This document shows positions 24,457 to 33,818 of a stretch of 64,000 nucleotides of DNA, in pieces. The position numbers and the translations under genes were made by a program. The stretch's first letter is position 1, and each line of letters opens with the position of its first letter. The notes beneath the pieces were generated by a model. It ran no database searches. It was not told the DNA's origin and was given only the letters and a program-made list of their open reading frames with translations. The DNA is from Lichenicoccus sp964247695 (GTDB lineage: Bacteria > Pseudomonadota > Alphaproteobacteria > Acetobacterales > Acetobacteraceae): NCBI GenBank assembly GCA_964247695.1, contig CAXTVI010000006.1, forward strand, positions 1-64,000, given 5' to 3'.

Positions 24457-26794
24457 CGGTGGCGATGGCGGCAAAGCCCTCGCCGATATTGTAGCTCGGT
24501 GCCGACCCGCCGATCGTGGTCCCGAACACGCCGGTGGTGGCCTTGGCGTTGGTGGTCAGCGAGTTGACGCCTGACAGGAAATGGTTGTTGGTCAGGTTGA
24601 TCAGGTTGAGCTGGATCGTAGGCGCCTTGGCGAAGCCGATATCGTGGAACCGAAGTCCGACCGTGCCGCCCATCTCGTAATAGGCCGGCAGGACCTCGTC
24701 GTTCATGAAGGTCGCGAACTGGCGCCCGATATAGCGCACGGTGTAGTTGCCGAAGAAGCGACCATCGTCGTAGTCGAGTGCCGCCGAGAACACCCAGGCC
24801 GGGCTGCGCACGGCGGTCTTGCCGGTGGTCGGCAGGTAGTCGCCGCCGGCCTCGATGTTGTTGTCGATCGTGGCGTGCAGGTACTGCGCAGAGACATAGG
24901 GGCGGAAATGTCCGATCGGACGCGTGCCGGCTTCCATGTCGATGCCGTCGGAGGTCTGGCCACCGGCATTGATGTCGGTGGTGATGGCGTTGTTGGTACC
25001 GGGCACCGCGCTTTGCAGCTGACGGTTGGTGAAGTTGTAGTGGAAGTAGGTAGCCGATGCGACGAGGATGTCGCCGGCGTAGCGATAACCGAGCTCCTCG
25101 GAGATCGAATACTCGTCCTTGACGTTGTTGCCGCCGATGAACGTCGTCGAGCCGTCGAGATAGCTGTACGTGTTGTAGAGCGTGGTGTTCACCGGCGAGC
25201 GGAAGTTGGTGGTGACGCTGGCGAAGACCTGGTTCTGCGGATTGATCTGGTAGCGGGCCGAGATCGCCGGCAGCGGCTGCGCGTCGTTGATGCTGGACTT
25301 GTATTGCGGGCCGGGCAGCTCGTTGGTGCCGTCGCGATTGACGATGGCCTCCTTGAAGCCGACCTCGAACGTCAGGCGGTCGTTCAGCAGCTTGATGTCG
25401 TCGCCGATGAACAGCGCGTTCACGCTGGTCTTGGTGTCGATGTCCTGGCCGAGCAGCCGCAGGCCATCGAGCGCCTTGATGTTCGAGTTCTCGCCATAGA
25501 TGTTGCTTGGCTCGCCGATGTAGCTGACCGGGCTGTACGGCTCGGTGTCGTGGTCGTTCGAGTAGTCGAACCACCAGCCAGCGAAGAAATCGTTGATGCC
25601 GAGGCGGTAGTCGGTCTTGGCGGTGAAGCCGCCGCGATATTGCGAGTCCTCGAACGCGAGCAGCCCCTCCGCATTGGCGAAGCCGTTCGCGGCCGAGGGC
25701 GTGATCGGGAAGGGCAGCACGGATGGGCTGGTGACCAGTTGCGCGCCCTGGTAGTTCTCGGTCTGGTACAGCCCGAGGCCGATGGTGCCGTTGCCGTAGC
25801 CGCGCCACATGTACGGAGTGAAGTCGGCGCTCCAATGGTCGGTCAGGGCGAAGTGCGCCGGCGCGCTGAGTTCGACGTTCCGGTACGGGTTGCGGTTCAG
25901 CTTCCAGTAGTTGCTGTCGCCCGGATAATATGTGCCGTTATAGTTGTAGGACGTACCATACTGGCCCCACTCCGCGAGAGTGGGGTTGGTGTAGCTGTTC
26001 TGTGTCGACCACTGATAGGCGCCGACGATCGAGACGTGATTGCCCTGGCCCCAATCCTTGACCGCCTTGAAGTCGATGTGGCTCTTCTCGTCGGTGCCGG
26101 AGCCGCGCCAGGAGCGGTCGTGCTGGTGCGAGTAAGAGATGAACGCCTTGATGCCGGTGTTGCCGATCTCGCCGGAATTCAGCCGGATGAACTCGCGGTT
26201 GTATTTGTAGGTGCCGTAGCCGTAGTCCGCGAGGCCGCCGAACTTGTCCGTCGGCTCGCTGTCGTGGAAGGTGAACAGTCCGCCGGAGCCGTTGATCGTC
26301 GGCGTGTCGATATTGGAAGATCCCTGCTGCAGCGTCAGCTCTTCCAGGTTCTCGTTGTCGGCGAACTCGGACGGGTAGGTGGTGTACACACCAACGTCGG
26401 AGATCGGCGAGCCTTCCCAGATAAACGCCATCTCGGTGTTGTCGAGGCCGCGCATCGAGATCTGGCCACCGGACAGGCCCCAGGGATCGACTTCCGACAC
26501 CACCACTCCGGGAAGCAGCTGCACCAGCATGAACGGGCTCTGCGCCGGCGCCTGCTTGGCGATGTAGTCCTTGGTGACCGAACTGCGCGATTTCGGCGCC
26601 ACCTCCTTCTTGATCAGCCCGCCGCCGGGTTGCAGCCCGGTGACGCCGTCGGCGGTGTGATGGCCCTTGTTCGCCTGCACCACGATCGACTCTGCGCCGC
26701 CGCCCCCCGCCCCACCTGAATTCTGCGCCAGCGCCGCCGTGCCCGACAAAGTGGTGCTCGCCAGGAGTGCTGCGATCGCGAGGCGTGGATGCAT
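24440..26794 (-). CDS. TonB-dependent outer-membrane receptor
   Basis: A 784-residue receptor. Signal peptide 1-24 (HPRLAIAALLASTTLSGTAALAQ). The plug domain covers about residues 60-170, with VVSEVDPWGLSGGQISMRGLDNTEMAFIWEGSPISDVGVY. The rest is a 22-strand-type beta barrel with many aromatic girdle residues, closing with the usual terminal Phe (ATVKTAF). Ligand unknown; no siderophore genes, FecR/FecI or ExbBD genes are adjacent. An inverted repeat about 90 bases upstream could be an operator. The start is at the signal peptide, not at upstream ATG 26884. Confidence 0.92.
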   Translation of the reverse strand: MHPRLAIAALLASTTLSGTAALAQNSGGAGGGGAESIVVQANKGHHTADGVTGLQPGGGLIKKEVAPKSRSSVTKDYIAKQAPAQSPFMLVQLLPGVVVSEVDPWGLSGGQISMRGLDNTEMAFIWEGSPISDVGVYTTYPSEFADNENLEELTLQQGSSNIDTPTINGSGGLFTFHDSEPTDKFGGLADYGYGTYKYNREFIRLNSGEIGNTGIKAFISYSHQHDRSWRGSGTDEKSHIDFKAVKDWGQGNHVSIVGAYQWSTQNSYTNPTLAEWGQYGTSYNYNGTYYPGDSNYWKLNRNPYRNVELSAPAHFALTDHWSADFTPYMWRGYGNGTIGLGLYQTENYQGAQLVTSPSVLPFPITPSAANGFANAEGLLAFEDSQYRGGFTAKTDYRLGINDFFAGWWFDYSNDHDTEPYSPVSYIGEPSNIYGENSNIKALDGLRLLGQDIDTKTSVNALFIGDDIKLLNDRLTFEVGFKEAIVNRDGTNELPGPQYKSSINDAQPLPAISARYQINPQNQVFASVTTNFRSPVNTTLYNTYSYLDGSTTFIGGNNVKDEYSISEELGYRYAGDILVASATYFHYNFTNRQLQSAVPGTNNAITTDINAGGQTSDGIDMEAGTRPIGHFRPYVSAQYLHATIDNNIEAGGDYLPTTGKTAVRSPAWVFSAALDYDDGRFFGNYTVRYIGRQFATFMNDEVLPAYYEMGGTVGLRFHDIGFAKAPTIQLNLINLTNNHFLSGVNSLTTNAKATTGVFGTTIGGSAPSYNIGEGFAAIATVKTAF

Positions 26795-26883
26795 GGGCCG
26801 GAAGCTCCTGGTTGGGTGGCGGAAGACCACAACCGCAAAGCAAGCCCGGTGCCAGGAACGCTGCCGGAATGGTGCGCTGCGCA

Positions 26884-26901
26884 AACAAGGGCGAACTTGT
26901 T
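26884..26901. promoter_or_regulatory. Inverted repeat upstream of the TonB receptor gene
   Basis: AACAAG (26884-26889), six-base spacer, CTTGTT (26896-26901), about 90 bases upstream of the receptor start and inside the gap that separates it from the efflux operon. Possible regulator binding site; no regulator is identifiable. Confidence 0.3.
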
Positions 26902-26921
26902 GCTCAAATGTGACTATCCGC

Positions 26922-28427
26922 TCAGGGGAACAGTTCGCGCCGCAGGTGTGCGAGCCGGTGCGCCATGCCGTGCTGAGCGGCCGCGTCGACCGGAAGGCGC
27001 GTTCCGGTCAGCCAGACGCCCTGCCAGCCGGCGCCGAGCGCCGTATAGAGCCCCACCGCATCGGTAAGCCGGGCGAGATCGCCCAGCGCCGCGAGATCCT
27101 GCGACTGGTAGGTCGCCCGTTCCGCGGTCAGCACGTCGAGGAAGCCGATCAGCCCGGCGCTGTACAGCCTGCGCGCCCGATCCAGCGCCAGCGCGTTGTC
27201 GGAAGCGGCGGCTTGCAGGGTTTTGTCGCGCAGGCTGTCGTTGCGGTAGGCCACCAGCCGGTCCTCGACCTCGCGAAACGCGGTCAGCACCGTCTGCCGG
27301 TAGCTGAGCCGCGCCGCCTCGGCCTCGGCCCGCGCCTGCCGCACCTGCGCGCTCAGCCGGCCGCCATGGTAGAGCGGCTGCGCCGCGCTGAGCACGAGCT
27401 GGAAGGCGAGGCTGTCGGCGGCGAACAGCTCGTGGACCATGCTGGATTGCAGGCCGAGCGACAGCGGCAGCGAGAAGTCCGGGTAGAGCTGCGCCACCGC
27501 GACGCCGATGCGTGCGCTGGCTTCGGCATATTGCCGCTCGGCACGCCGGATGTCGGGCCGGTTGGCGATCACCATCGACGGCAGCGCCACCGGCAGCGCC
27601 GGCACCTTTGGATACGGCGCCGGCCGCTCCAGCATCGCCTCCAGGCTGCCCGGCATCTGCCCCACCAGCACCGCGATGGCATGCGTGAGTTGGGCGATGC
27701 GGGTCTGCAGCGGGGGCACCGAGGACTGCTCGGTCTCCAGCTCGGCCTGCGCCTGCGCCACCTGCAGGTTGGTGCCGAGGCCTTCGGTGAACACCCGGTT
27801 GGTCAGCGCCAGCGCTTGCCGCGCCGCCTCGATGTTGCGTCGGGCCAGCACGAGCTGGCGTTGCGTCGCGCGCAGGGTGGCGTAGTCGTCGGCGACCTCG
27901 CCCAGGAGCGCCACCAGCATGCCGCGGCGGGTCTCGATGTCGGCGCCGACCTCGGCGTCCTGCGCCTGGATGGAGCGCCGGATGCGGCCGAACACGTCGA
28001 GCTCCCAGCTCGCGCTGAAACCCGGCGACCAGTACCGGTTGCTCGTATTGATGCCGGGCAGCGGCGGATACTGCAGGGTGTTCGAGAAGCGCTGGATGCC
28101 GCCCTCGCCGGTCGCATCGACCTGCGGCGCGAGCTGGGCAGCCACCTCGTCGCGCACGTCATGCGCCGCCAGCAGGCGCTGGCCGGCGATCTGCAGGTCG
28201 AGGTTGCCGGCGATCGCGAGCTGCACCAGCCGGTCGAGCACCGGATCGTGGAACGCCGCCCACCAGGTCCGCATCTGCGCCTGGGTGCGCGCGAGTTCCG
28301 CCGCCGTCGCCGCATGCTCGGTCCAGTTGCCGGGGGTCTCGATACCCGGCGGCACGTAGTCCGGGCCGACCATGCAGCCGGACAGCATGAGGGCCGCCAG
28401 CATCGAGCCGATGATGCGCCTGGTCAT
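26922..28427 (-). CDS. Outer-membrane efflux lipoprotein, NodT/OprM type
   Basis: A 501-residue outer-membrane factor of a tripartite pump. Lipoprotein signal with the lipobox MLSGCMVGPDY (Cys18), then two long TolC-like coiled-coil repeats (EVAAQLAPQVDATGEGG and YAEASARIGVAVAQLYPDFSLPLSLG). Last gene of the operon marR - FUSC pump - DUF1656 - membrane fusion protein - this. Together they form a complete AaeAB-like aromatic acid or hydrophobic compound exporter, in which E. coli instead uses TolC. Confidence 0.92.
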   Translation of the reverse strand: MTRRIIGSMLAALMLSGCMVGPDYVPPGIETPGNWTEHAATAAELARTQAQMRTWWAAFHDPVLDRLVQLAIAGNLDLQIAGQRLLAAHDVRDEVAAQLAPQVDATGEGGIQRFSNTLQYPPLPGINTSNRYWSPGFSASWELDVFGRIRRSIQAQDAEVGADIETRRGMLVALLGEVADDYATLRATQRQLVLARRNIEAARQALALTNRVFTEGLGTNLQVAQAQAELETEQSSVPPLQTRIAQLTHAIAVLVGQMPGSLEAMLERPAPYPKVPALPVALPSMVIANRPDIRRAERQYAEASARIGVAVAQLYPDFSLPLSLGLQSSMVHELFAADSLAFQLVLSAAQPLYHGGRLSAQVRQARAEAEAARLSYRQTVLTAFREVEDRLVAYRNDSLRDKTLQAAASDNALALDRARRLYSAGLIGFLDVLTAERATYQSQDLAALGDLARLTDAVGLYTALGAGWQGVWLTGTRLPVDAAAQHGMAHRLAHLRRELFP

Positions 28428-28434
28428 GACCGGC

Positions 28435-29358
28435 TCAGAGATGATCCTCGAGCCAGGAGGCGAGGCGGACGCGCCTGCGCTCGGCTTCGCGGCCGACGCT
28501 GACCGAGCAGGTCATGCCGGCCGCCAGCGTCACGCCCTCGGGCACCTGGTCGATATGGATGCGCACCGGGATGCGCTGCGCCAGCCGCACCCAGGTGAAG
28601 ACCGGACTGACGTCCTGCAGTCCGAGACGGTCCGGGTTGCCGTTCTGGTCGTTGATGCCGCGCGTGATGCTCTCGACATGCCCGGACAGCGGCAAGTCGT
28701 AGCCCATCAGCTTGACGCGTGCCGGATCGCCGACATGCACGCCCTGCAGCTTGGTCTCCTCGAAGTAGCCGTAGATCCAGAAGCTGTCGGAATCGAGCAC
28801 CGCCACACGCGCCTGCCCGGCGCTGACGTAGTCGCCCCGGCGCAGCAGCAGGTTGGTGACGTAGCCGTTGACCGGCGCGTACAGCGTGGCGCGGGTGAGG
28901 TTGAGCTGGGCAAGATCCACCGACGCCTGCGCCGCATCGACCGCGGCCTGCGCGGTGGCGGCGACGCTGTCGAAGCGTTCGCGCTCCTCGGCGGACACGA
29001 TTCCGCTGAGGCCCTGCCGGCGCTTCGCATCCGACTGCCGCAGGCGCAGGTCCTCTCGGTTGGTCACCATCTGCGCCTGCGCCTGGGCAATGGCGATGCG
29101 GAAGCGCACCGGATCGATCACGAACAACGCATCACCTCGATGCACGAACTGGTTGTCGTGCACCAGCACCTCGGTCACCGTTCCGGACACCTCCGGCGCC
29201 ACGTCCACGACGTAGGCGCGCACGCGGCCGTCGCGGGTCCAGGGGGCGACCATGTAGGTGCGCCAGAGCGCGGCCCCGAGCCAGATCGCGACGGCGACCA
29301 TGGCCAGGGTGATCACGACGCGGATCGCACTGCGCAGCACGGACAGGACAACGGGCAT
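28435..29358 (-). CDS. HlyD/AaeA-type membrane fusion protein
   Basis: A 307-residue periplasmic adaptor. Membrane anchor at residues 9-31 (RSAIRVVITLAMVAVAIWLGAAL), then APWTRDGRVRAYVVDVAPEVSGTVTEVLV, a lipoyl-type half-motif (HDNQFVHRGDALFVIDP), a short coiled coil, and the second half (LYAPVNGYVTNLLLRRGDYVS). This arrangement is that of AaeA/EmrA adaptors. It follows the DUF1656 gene by 14 bases. Start at ATG 29358; the upstream open frame overlaps other genes. Confidence 0.92.
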   Translation of the reverse strand: MPVVLSVLRSAIRVVITLAMVAVAIWLGAALWRTYMVAPWTRDGRVRAYVVDVAPEVSGTVTEVLVHDNQFVHRGDALFVIDPVRFRIAIAQAQAQMVTNREDLRLRQSDAKRRQGLSGIVSAEERERFDSVAATAQAAVDAAQASVDLAQLNLTRATLYAPVNGYVTNLLLRRGDYVSAGQARVAVLDSDSFWIYGYFEETKLQGVHVGDPARVKLMGYDLPLSGHVESITRGINDQNGNPDRLGLQDVSPVFTWVRLAQRIPVRIHIDQVPEGVTLAAGMTCSVSVGREAERRRVRLASWLEDHL

Positions 29359-29372
29359 CGGGATGCGAACTC

Positions 29373-29567
29373 TCAGGCCAGCAGGACGAGCAGCGACAGC
29401 ACGCTCAGATAGAGGGCAACCTCGAACAGGGCGAGGTGCCAGATCAGGCGCATGAAGCCGATGCGCCACAGCAGCGAACGGAGCGGCAGCGTGATCAGCA
29501 GCGCCGCGAGCGCATACACCACGATGGGCGCGAACAGCACGCCGTCCAGGCTCGCCTCGCTCAGCAT
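29373..29567 (-). CDS. DUF1656 (AaeX-like) small membrane protein
   Basis: A 64-residue two-helix inner-membrane protein. The first segment is LDGVLFAPIVVYALAALLITLPL and the second LIWHLALFEVALYLSVLSLLVLL, with the family motif WRIGFMRLIWHLALF. Equivalent to AaeX of the aaeXAB operon; its role is unknown. Its ATG overlaps the end of the FUSC gene (ATGCTGA), indicating coupled translation. Confidence 0.88.
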   Translation of the reverse strand: MLSEASLDGVLFAPIVVYALAALLITLPLRSLLWRIGFMRLIWHLALFEVALYLSVLSLLVLLA

Positions 29568-31684
29568 GCCGGCAGCCGTGCGCGCGCGTCGCCGGCCAGA
29601 AAGTCCGGCACCGCATCGATCAGGATCGACATCTCGTGCAGCAGGGCGGCGATCCGACGCGGCGCAAGACCGGTCCGCGGCAGCAGCATCATGGCAGCAC
29701 TTGCCGTCGCCCGGGAGGCTGCATTGGGATCGCGCCGCAGCCGTCCGATCGCGTCGAGCGCCTCCCGCACGGCCGCCTGCTCGCGTGGCGCGAGCGCCGC
29801 CTGCCGCAGCAGCAGCCGCAGGCGCAGCACGTCGCGCCCAATCTCCACGGTGATGAAGGCGCTGTCGATGAGGTCGCGTCGCACCGGGCCCTGCATCGCC
29901 TGGACGCGCTGCATCAGCCGCAGCGTCTTCTGCATCTGCAGGTTCTCCCAGACCTCGTGCAGCGGCGGCCGGCGCATGCAGCCGAGCCGCGCGACCGCGC
30001 GGCCCAGCGAGACGCAAAGCCGCTCGGTGTCCCGCGCGGGGTTCGGCGGCAGCAGCGCCCGGAACACCACGACCAGCGCCGCCGTGCCGAGGATGAAGGC
30101 GAGCCAGCCATTGACCAGCGCGATGTCGTCGAACCGGATCGGGTTGCCGACGCTGATCATCGCGTTGAAGAACACCACGTAGCCGAAGGCCTTCAGGCCG
30201 TGCCGCGGGTGGAACTGCAGCCAGATGCCGGGCAGCAGCACCAGCACGAGGCAGCCGAGCAGCAGCGGGAAGCCGGTGATCTGCGGCAGCATCAGAGTCT
30301 CGCAGACATAGCTTGCCGGGATCGCGAGCAGGGTGCCGATCGAGAAGTCGATGCTGGCGCGGGACGCGCTCGGGTTGGTCGCGAGCAGGCAGGCTGCTGG
30401 CACCAGGTAGGCCAGCAGGGTCGGCCCGGAGGGCCACTGCGTGATGTACCAGAACAGGCATCCGAGCATGGTCACGATGAAGCCGCGCACGCCGTTGCGC
30501 AGCGCCGTCGGCCAGTCCAGGTATTGACGCAGCCGGACGTGGCGTGGGGTGTCCGTGCGCGGCGACTTCCCCGACAGGCGCGCGACCGCCTCGTGCAGCC
30601 GGTTGAGCAGATCGCGCCCGCGCTCGATGGCGCCGAGCTGCGCGAGGTCGGTGGCATGGCCGGCGTCCAGGCTCTCCGCCAGGCGGTCATGCGCGTCGGC
30701 GAGCGCGGCCAGATGCCGCGGCGCCTCGGCTGCGGTGTAGCGGCGCAGGCCGGCGATGGCCTCCTCGGCGGCCGCCATGTCGTCGAGCCGGCGATGCAGC
30801 CGGGCATGCAGCGGATGCAGCGCGGCCAGGGTGCCGATCAGGCTGGCGGCTCCCGCACGCAGCCGGCCGGCGTTGCGAGCGATGTCGTAGCTGTCGGCGG
30901 CTGCATACTCGATGATCTCGACGAGGCCGTTCGCCTGCGCGATCAGGACGCCGCGGTCGTCATAGAAGGCTTCCGGCAACGCCCCGGGACGCGCAGCGGC
31001 GGCGCGCCGGGTCATCCTGGCAGCCGTCGATCCGTCCTCGTCCGGCGGCGCGCCCTGTTCCCTGAAGAAGCCGCCCGCGTCGGCGAGCGCCGCCGCGGTG
31101 CCCCTGATCGTCGCCTGGGTGGCTTCGGCGAGCCGCGACGGTGGTCGCACCGAGGTCAGCAGGAACACCATGGCGGCCGAGGCGATGCCGACCGACACCG
31201 CCGACAGCCGCGACAGCGCGCTGAGGAACACGGCCTCCGGATGCGCGAAGGCGGAGGCGCAGACGATGATGATGGTGTAGCCGGCGAGCACCGCGCCATA
31301 CGCCTTGAAGAAGCGCAGCAGCGTCGAGAACACGCAGGCGGCGCCGATCCAGAGCGAGAGGGCCAGGTAGAACAGGATCGGCGATTGTGCGAAGGCGGCC
31401 ATCAGCAGGATCGCGGCCGAGGCGCCGATGAAGGTGCCGAACAGCCGCCACACGCTCTTGGAGACCAGCGCGCCGCTGACCGGGTTGGCGACGATCAGGA
31501 CGGTGATGACCGAGGAGAGCGGCGCCTGCAACTGCAGCGAGAAGGCAACATAGAGCGCCACGCCGATGGCCGTCACCGTGCGCAGGCAATAGATCACGGT
31601 CGGGCCGTGCGTGCGCCACGGCACGATGTCGGTGAGCGCCAGGCGCCAGGACTGCGCGGCGGGCGCGGGACGGAGCAGCGTCAT
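29561..31684 (-). CDS. FUSC-family (AaeB-like) inner-membrane efflux protein
   Basis: A 707-residue protein with two FUSC membrane blocks: TVIYCLRTVTAIGVALYVAFSLQLQAPLSSVITVLIVANP near residue 30, and a second block near residues 395-530 (WPTALRNGVRGFIVTMLGCLFWYITQWPSGPT). A cytoplasmic region lies between and after them. This is the pump subunit of an AaeB-type system exporting aromatic carboxylic acids or similar. Start at ATG 31684 overlaps the stop of marR (ATGA). Substrate is inferred from family only. Confidence 0.9.
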   Translation of the reverse strand: MTLLRPAPAAQSWRLALTDIVPWRTHGPTVIYCLRTVTAIGVALYVAFSLQLQAPLSSVITVLIVANPVSGALVSKSVWRLFGTFIGASAAILLMAAFAQSPILFYLALSLWIGAACVFSTLLRFFKAYGAVLAGYTIIIVCASAFAHPEAVFLSALSRLSAVSVGIASAAMVFLLTSVRPPSRLAEATQATIRGTAAALADAGGFFREQGAPPDEDGSTAARMTRRAAAARPGALPEAFYDDRGVLIAQANGLVEIIEYAAADSYDIARNAGRLRAGAASLIGTLAALHPLHARLHRRLDDMAAAEEAIAGLRRYTAAEAPRHLAALADAHDRLAESLDAGHATDLAQLGAIERGRDLLNRLHEAVARLSGKSPRTDTPRHVRLRQYLDWPTALRNGVRGFIVTMLGCLFWYITQWPSGPTLLAYLVPAACLLATNPSASRASIDFSIGTLLAIPASYVCETLMLPQITGFPLLLGCLVLVLLPGIWLQFHPRHGLKAFGYVVFFNAMISVGNPIRFDDIALVNGWLAFILGTAALVVVFRALLPPNPARDTERLCVSLGRAVARLGCMRRPPLHEVWENLQMQKTLRLMQRVQAMQGPVRRDLIDSAFITVEIGRDVLRLRLLLRQAALAPREQAAVREALDAIGRLRRDPNAASRATASAAMMLLPRTGLAPRRIAALLHEMSILIDAVPDFLAGDARARLPAC

Positions 31685-32211
31685 GCGTCGGCGCCGCCCT
31701 GGTCGCGACCCTCGGTCATGCCGTCCTGGCTCCGCTGCAGCATGGCTTGCTCGATGCGGTCGAAGACCGACACGCACAGCGCCCGCTCGCTATCGCTGAC
31801 GCCGGCGAGCAGTTGCGCGCCGACCGCTTCGGCGACCGCGTAGACCTGCTGGTAGAGATCGGTCCCGGCCGGAGTGATTCGTATGCGCTTCGACCGGCGA
31901 TCCGCCGGATCGCCGATGCGCTCCACCAGGCCGCCCTGCTCGAGCACATCCAGCAGGCGTACCAGCGAGGTGCTCTCGATATCCAGGGCACGGGCAAGGT
32001 CGGTCTGCCGGGCGGGCGCTTCGATCTGCCCGAGCATCAGGATCGGCCGCCACGTGGCCTCGGTGAGCCCGAAGCGGCGCAGGCGATGATCGACCTCGCG
32101 GCGCCAGGCGGCACCGATGCGCGACATCCGACGCCCGAACTCGACAAGTCCGATCGTGGGGTCCTGCTGGCCGCTGGCGGCCGGGATGTCGGGTTGAGGT
32201 TCTGCTGGCAC
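31681..32211 (-). CDS. MarR-family transcriptional regulator
   Basis: A 176-residue regulator heading the efflux operon. The winged helix is seen in FGLTEATWRPILMLGQIEAPARQTDLARALDIESTSLVRLLDVLEQGGLVERIGDPADRRSKRIRITPAG, roughly residues 48-118; the DRRSKR wing is typical. Start is GTG 32211. A 23-bp palindrome at 32242-32264 lies just upstream and is a candidate operator, suggesting autorepression and ligand-induced expression of the pump. Confidence 0.92.
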   Translation of the reverse strand: MPAEPQPDIPAASGQQDPTIGLVEFGRRMSRIGAAWRREVDHRLRRFGLTEATWRPILMLGQIEAPARQTDLARALDIESTSLVRLLDVLEQGGLVERIGDPADRRSKRIRITPAGTDLYQQVYAVAEAVGAQLLAGVSDSERALCVSVFDRIEQAMLQRSQDGMTEGRDQGGADA

Positions 32212-32241
32212 GACGGCAGCGTTCTATCGCGCCGACTGGCA

Positions 32242-32264
32242 AGCATCCATACAATTCGGATGCT
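32242..32264. promoter_or_regulatory. Candidate MarR operator
   Basis: AGCATCC (32242-32248), nine-base AT-rich centre, GGATGCT (32258-32264), 31 bases upstream of marR and 82 bases upstream of the divergent universal stress gene. Size and position fit a MarR dimer site over the marR promoter. Confidence 0.55.
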
Positions 32265-32345
32265 CTTCATCACGGGTTGCGGTGCCGGCGCTTGATCTTT
32301 GGCCGCTCAGGCCTATCACAGCAGCCATACCTGACGGAGCCCACG

Positions 32346-33167
32346 ATGCGCAGGATCCTTGTGCCGCTGCCCGGGCCGGAGGAGGCCGGGACGCTGCTTG
32401 ACATCGCGTTGCACCTCGCCGCTCCGACCGGCGCACAGATCGATGTCGCCTACGTGCCCGATCCGCTGGACGAGGCGGCCGAGGCGGAGGAGGGGCTCGA
32501 CGAGGCCGGGCTGGAGCTGCCGCGGATCTACGAGGGATGGGCGCAGGAGGTGGCCGGACGGCATCGGCTGGCGACCGCCTGGCACGAGATCCCGGACGGG
32601 GTGGTCTATGCCAGCGCCTCGCTGGGTCGCGCCTGCGATCTGATCGTGACGCGCTCGGCCGGGCGGCTGGTCAGCGAGGACGGCATCCTGGCCTCGACGC
32701 GCGGCGAGCGCGGCTTCCGCGACGCCCTGCTGGCCTCGGGCCGCGCGGTGCTGCTCGCCCCGCTGGCGCGCTTCGACCCCGCCGCGTTGCTGGAAGCCGT
32801 CGTGCTGGCCTGGGACGGCAGCGCCGGGGCCACGCACGCCCTGGCACAGGCGCTGCCGCTGCTGGCGCGGGCGCGGCGGGTGCGTGTGGTTATCATCGGC
32901 CGCAACACCGTGGGCGAGCAGGCGCGCGAGGCGATCGCCGCCTACGCCAAGCTGTGGAACGACGACGCCGCGCTGCTGGTGCAGGACAATGCGCATCGCC
33001 AGACCGGCCGCGCCCTGCTCGACACAATCAGGCGGGAGCAGGCGAGCCTGGTGGTGATGGGGGTGTGCGGCCGCTCGCATCCGCCGGGCAGCACCGGCAC
33101 GGCACTCGGCGGCACGCTGCTCAAGGTGATCGAGGATGGCCGGATCCCGATCCTGACGGCGACCTGA
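32346..33167 (+). CDS. Universal stress protein (UspA family, two-domain)
   Basis: A 273-residue protein with two UspA-like halves. N half: MRRILVPLPGPEEAGTLLDIALHLAAPTGAQIDVAYV; C half: AVVLAWDGSAGATHALAQALPLL and the ATP-binding-like end LVVMGVCGRSHPPGSTGTALGGT. Start at ATG 32346 with ACGGAG six bases upstream. Divergent from marR; whether the MarR site also affects it is unknown. Typical roles are in stress survival; ATP binding is suggested by the G-x2-G-x9-G-like end. Confidence 0.88.
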   Translation: MRRILVPLPGPEEAGTLLDIALHLAAPTGAQIDVAYVPDPLDEAAEAEEGLDEAGLELPRIYEGWAQEVAGRHRLATAWHEIPDGVVYASASLGRACDLIVTRSAGRLVSEDGILASTRGERGFRDALLASGRAVLLAPLARFDPAALLEAVVLAWDGSAGATHALAQALPLLARARRVRVVIIGRNTVGEQAREAIAAYAKLWNDDAALLVQDNAHRQTGRALLDTIRREQASLVVMGVCGRSHPPGSTGTALGGTLLKVIEDGRIPILTAT

Positions 33168-33176
33168 CTTGGGAGC

Positions 33177-33740
33177 CTATGCCGGCAGCAGGCCGGCCAC
33201 GCGATAGCTGTCGATCAGCGTGTCGTAGAGCGGCAGGTCCGCGCGGCTCCTTGCCATCAACTGGGCGCCAACGACGGCGGCGTAGATGGCGCGGGCCCGC
33301 GTCTCGCTCTCCGAGGAACCCACGACACCGGCTGTGACCAGCTGCCTGCCCAGCCAGGCTATGTTGACGTCGGCAAAGGCCTGGACCTCCCGCTTCACCG
33401 GGCCCGGCAGGTCATCATACTCGGCCGCCATGAAGCTGCAGAGGCACATGCGGTTGTCACTCTGCAGCGACTTGCGGAAGATGTCGGGATAGCGGCGCAG
33501 GGCAAGTGCGGGATCGGCTGCTCCGGCCGAGATGGCCTCTAGGTCGACCGCTATATCCTCCCGGTAGCGCTTCGCCACCGCAGCGCCGAGGTCGGCCTTG
33601 CTCGGGAAGTGGTGGTAGATGCTCGGCGCCCTGATCCCGACTTCCGCCGCGAGATCGCGAAAGTTCAGACCGCCGTAGCCATGCGCCATCGCCGTCCGTT
33701 TCGCCGCCGAAAGGATCGCTTCCTTGGAACTCGCACTCAT
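33177..33740 (-). CDS. TetR/AcrR-family transcriptional regulator
   Basis: A 187-residue repressor. N-terminal HTH residues 5-50: KEAILSAAKRTAMAHGYGGLNFRDLAAEVGIRAPSIYHHFPSKADLG. The C-terminal ligand domain (residues 60-187) contains two or more cysteines in MCLCSFMAAEYDDLP, resembling NemR/YxaF-type regulators that sense electrophiles. It is divergent from a GST gene, and two 20-bp near-identical palindromes lie between them; these are most likely its operators. GTG 33743 is an alternative start. Confidence 0.92.
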   Translation of the reverse strand: MSASSKEAILSAAKRTAMAHGYGGLNFRDLAAEVGIRAPSIYHHFPSKADLGAAVAKRYREDIAVDLEAISAGAADPALALRRYPDIFRKSLQSDNRMCLCSFMAAEYDDLPGPVKREVQAFADVNIAWLGRQLVTAGVVGSSESETRARAIYAAVVGAQLMARSRADLPLYDTLIDSYRVAGLLPA

Positions 33741-33764
33741 CACGCAGCCTCGACTAGTTCATAG

Positions 33765-33784
33765 CCTACCAACTGGGAGATAGG
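33765..33784. promoter_or_regulatory. TetR-type operator 1
   Basis: CCTACC-AACTGGGA-GATAGG. Left arm matches operator 2 exactly; the right arm differs by one base from perfect. Located 24 bases upstream of the tetR start and two bases before the -35 box of the GST promoter. Confidence 0.75.
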
Positions 33785-33786
33785 CG

Positions 33787-33815
33787 TTGACGGCACGGAT
33801 TTATAGCCCTAATCA
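33787..33815 (+). promoter_or_regulatory. Candidate promoter of the GST gene
   Basis: TTGACG (33787-33792), 17-base spacer, TAATCA (33810-33815). It is placed precisely between the two TetR-type operators, so binding would block it. Confidence 0.55.
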
Positions 33816-33818
33816 TTC

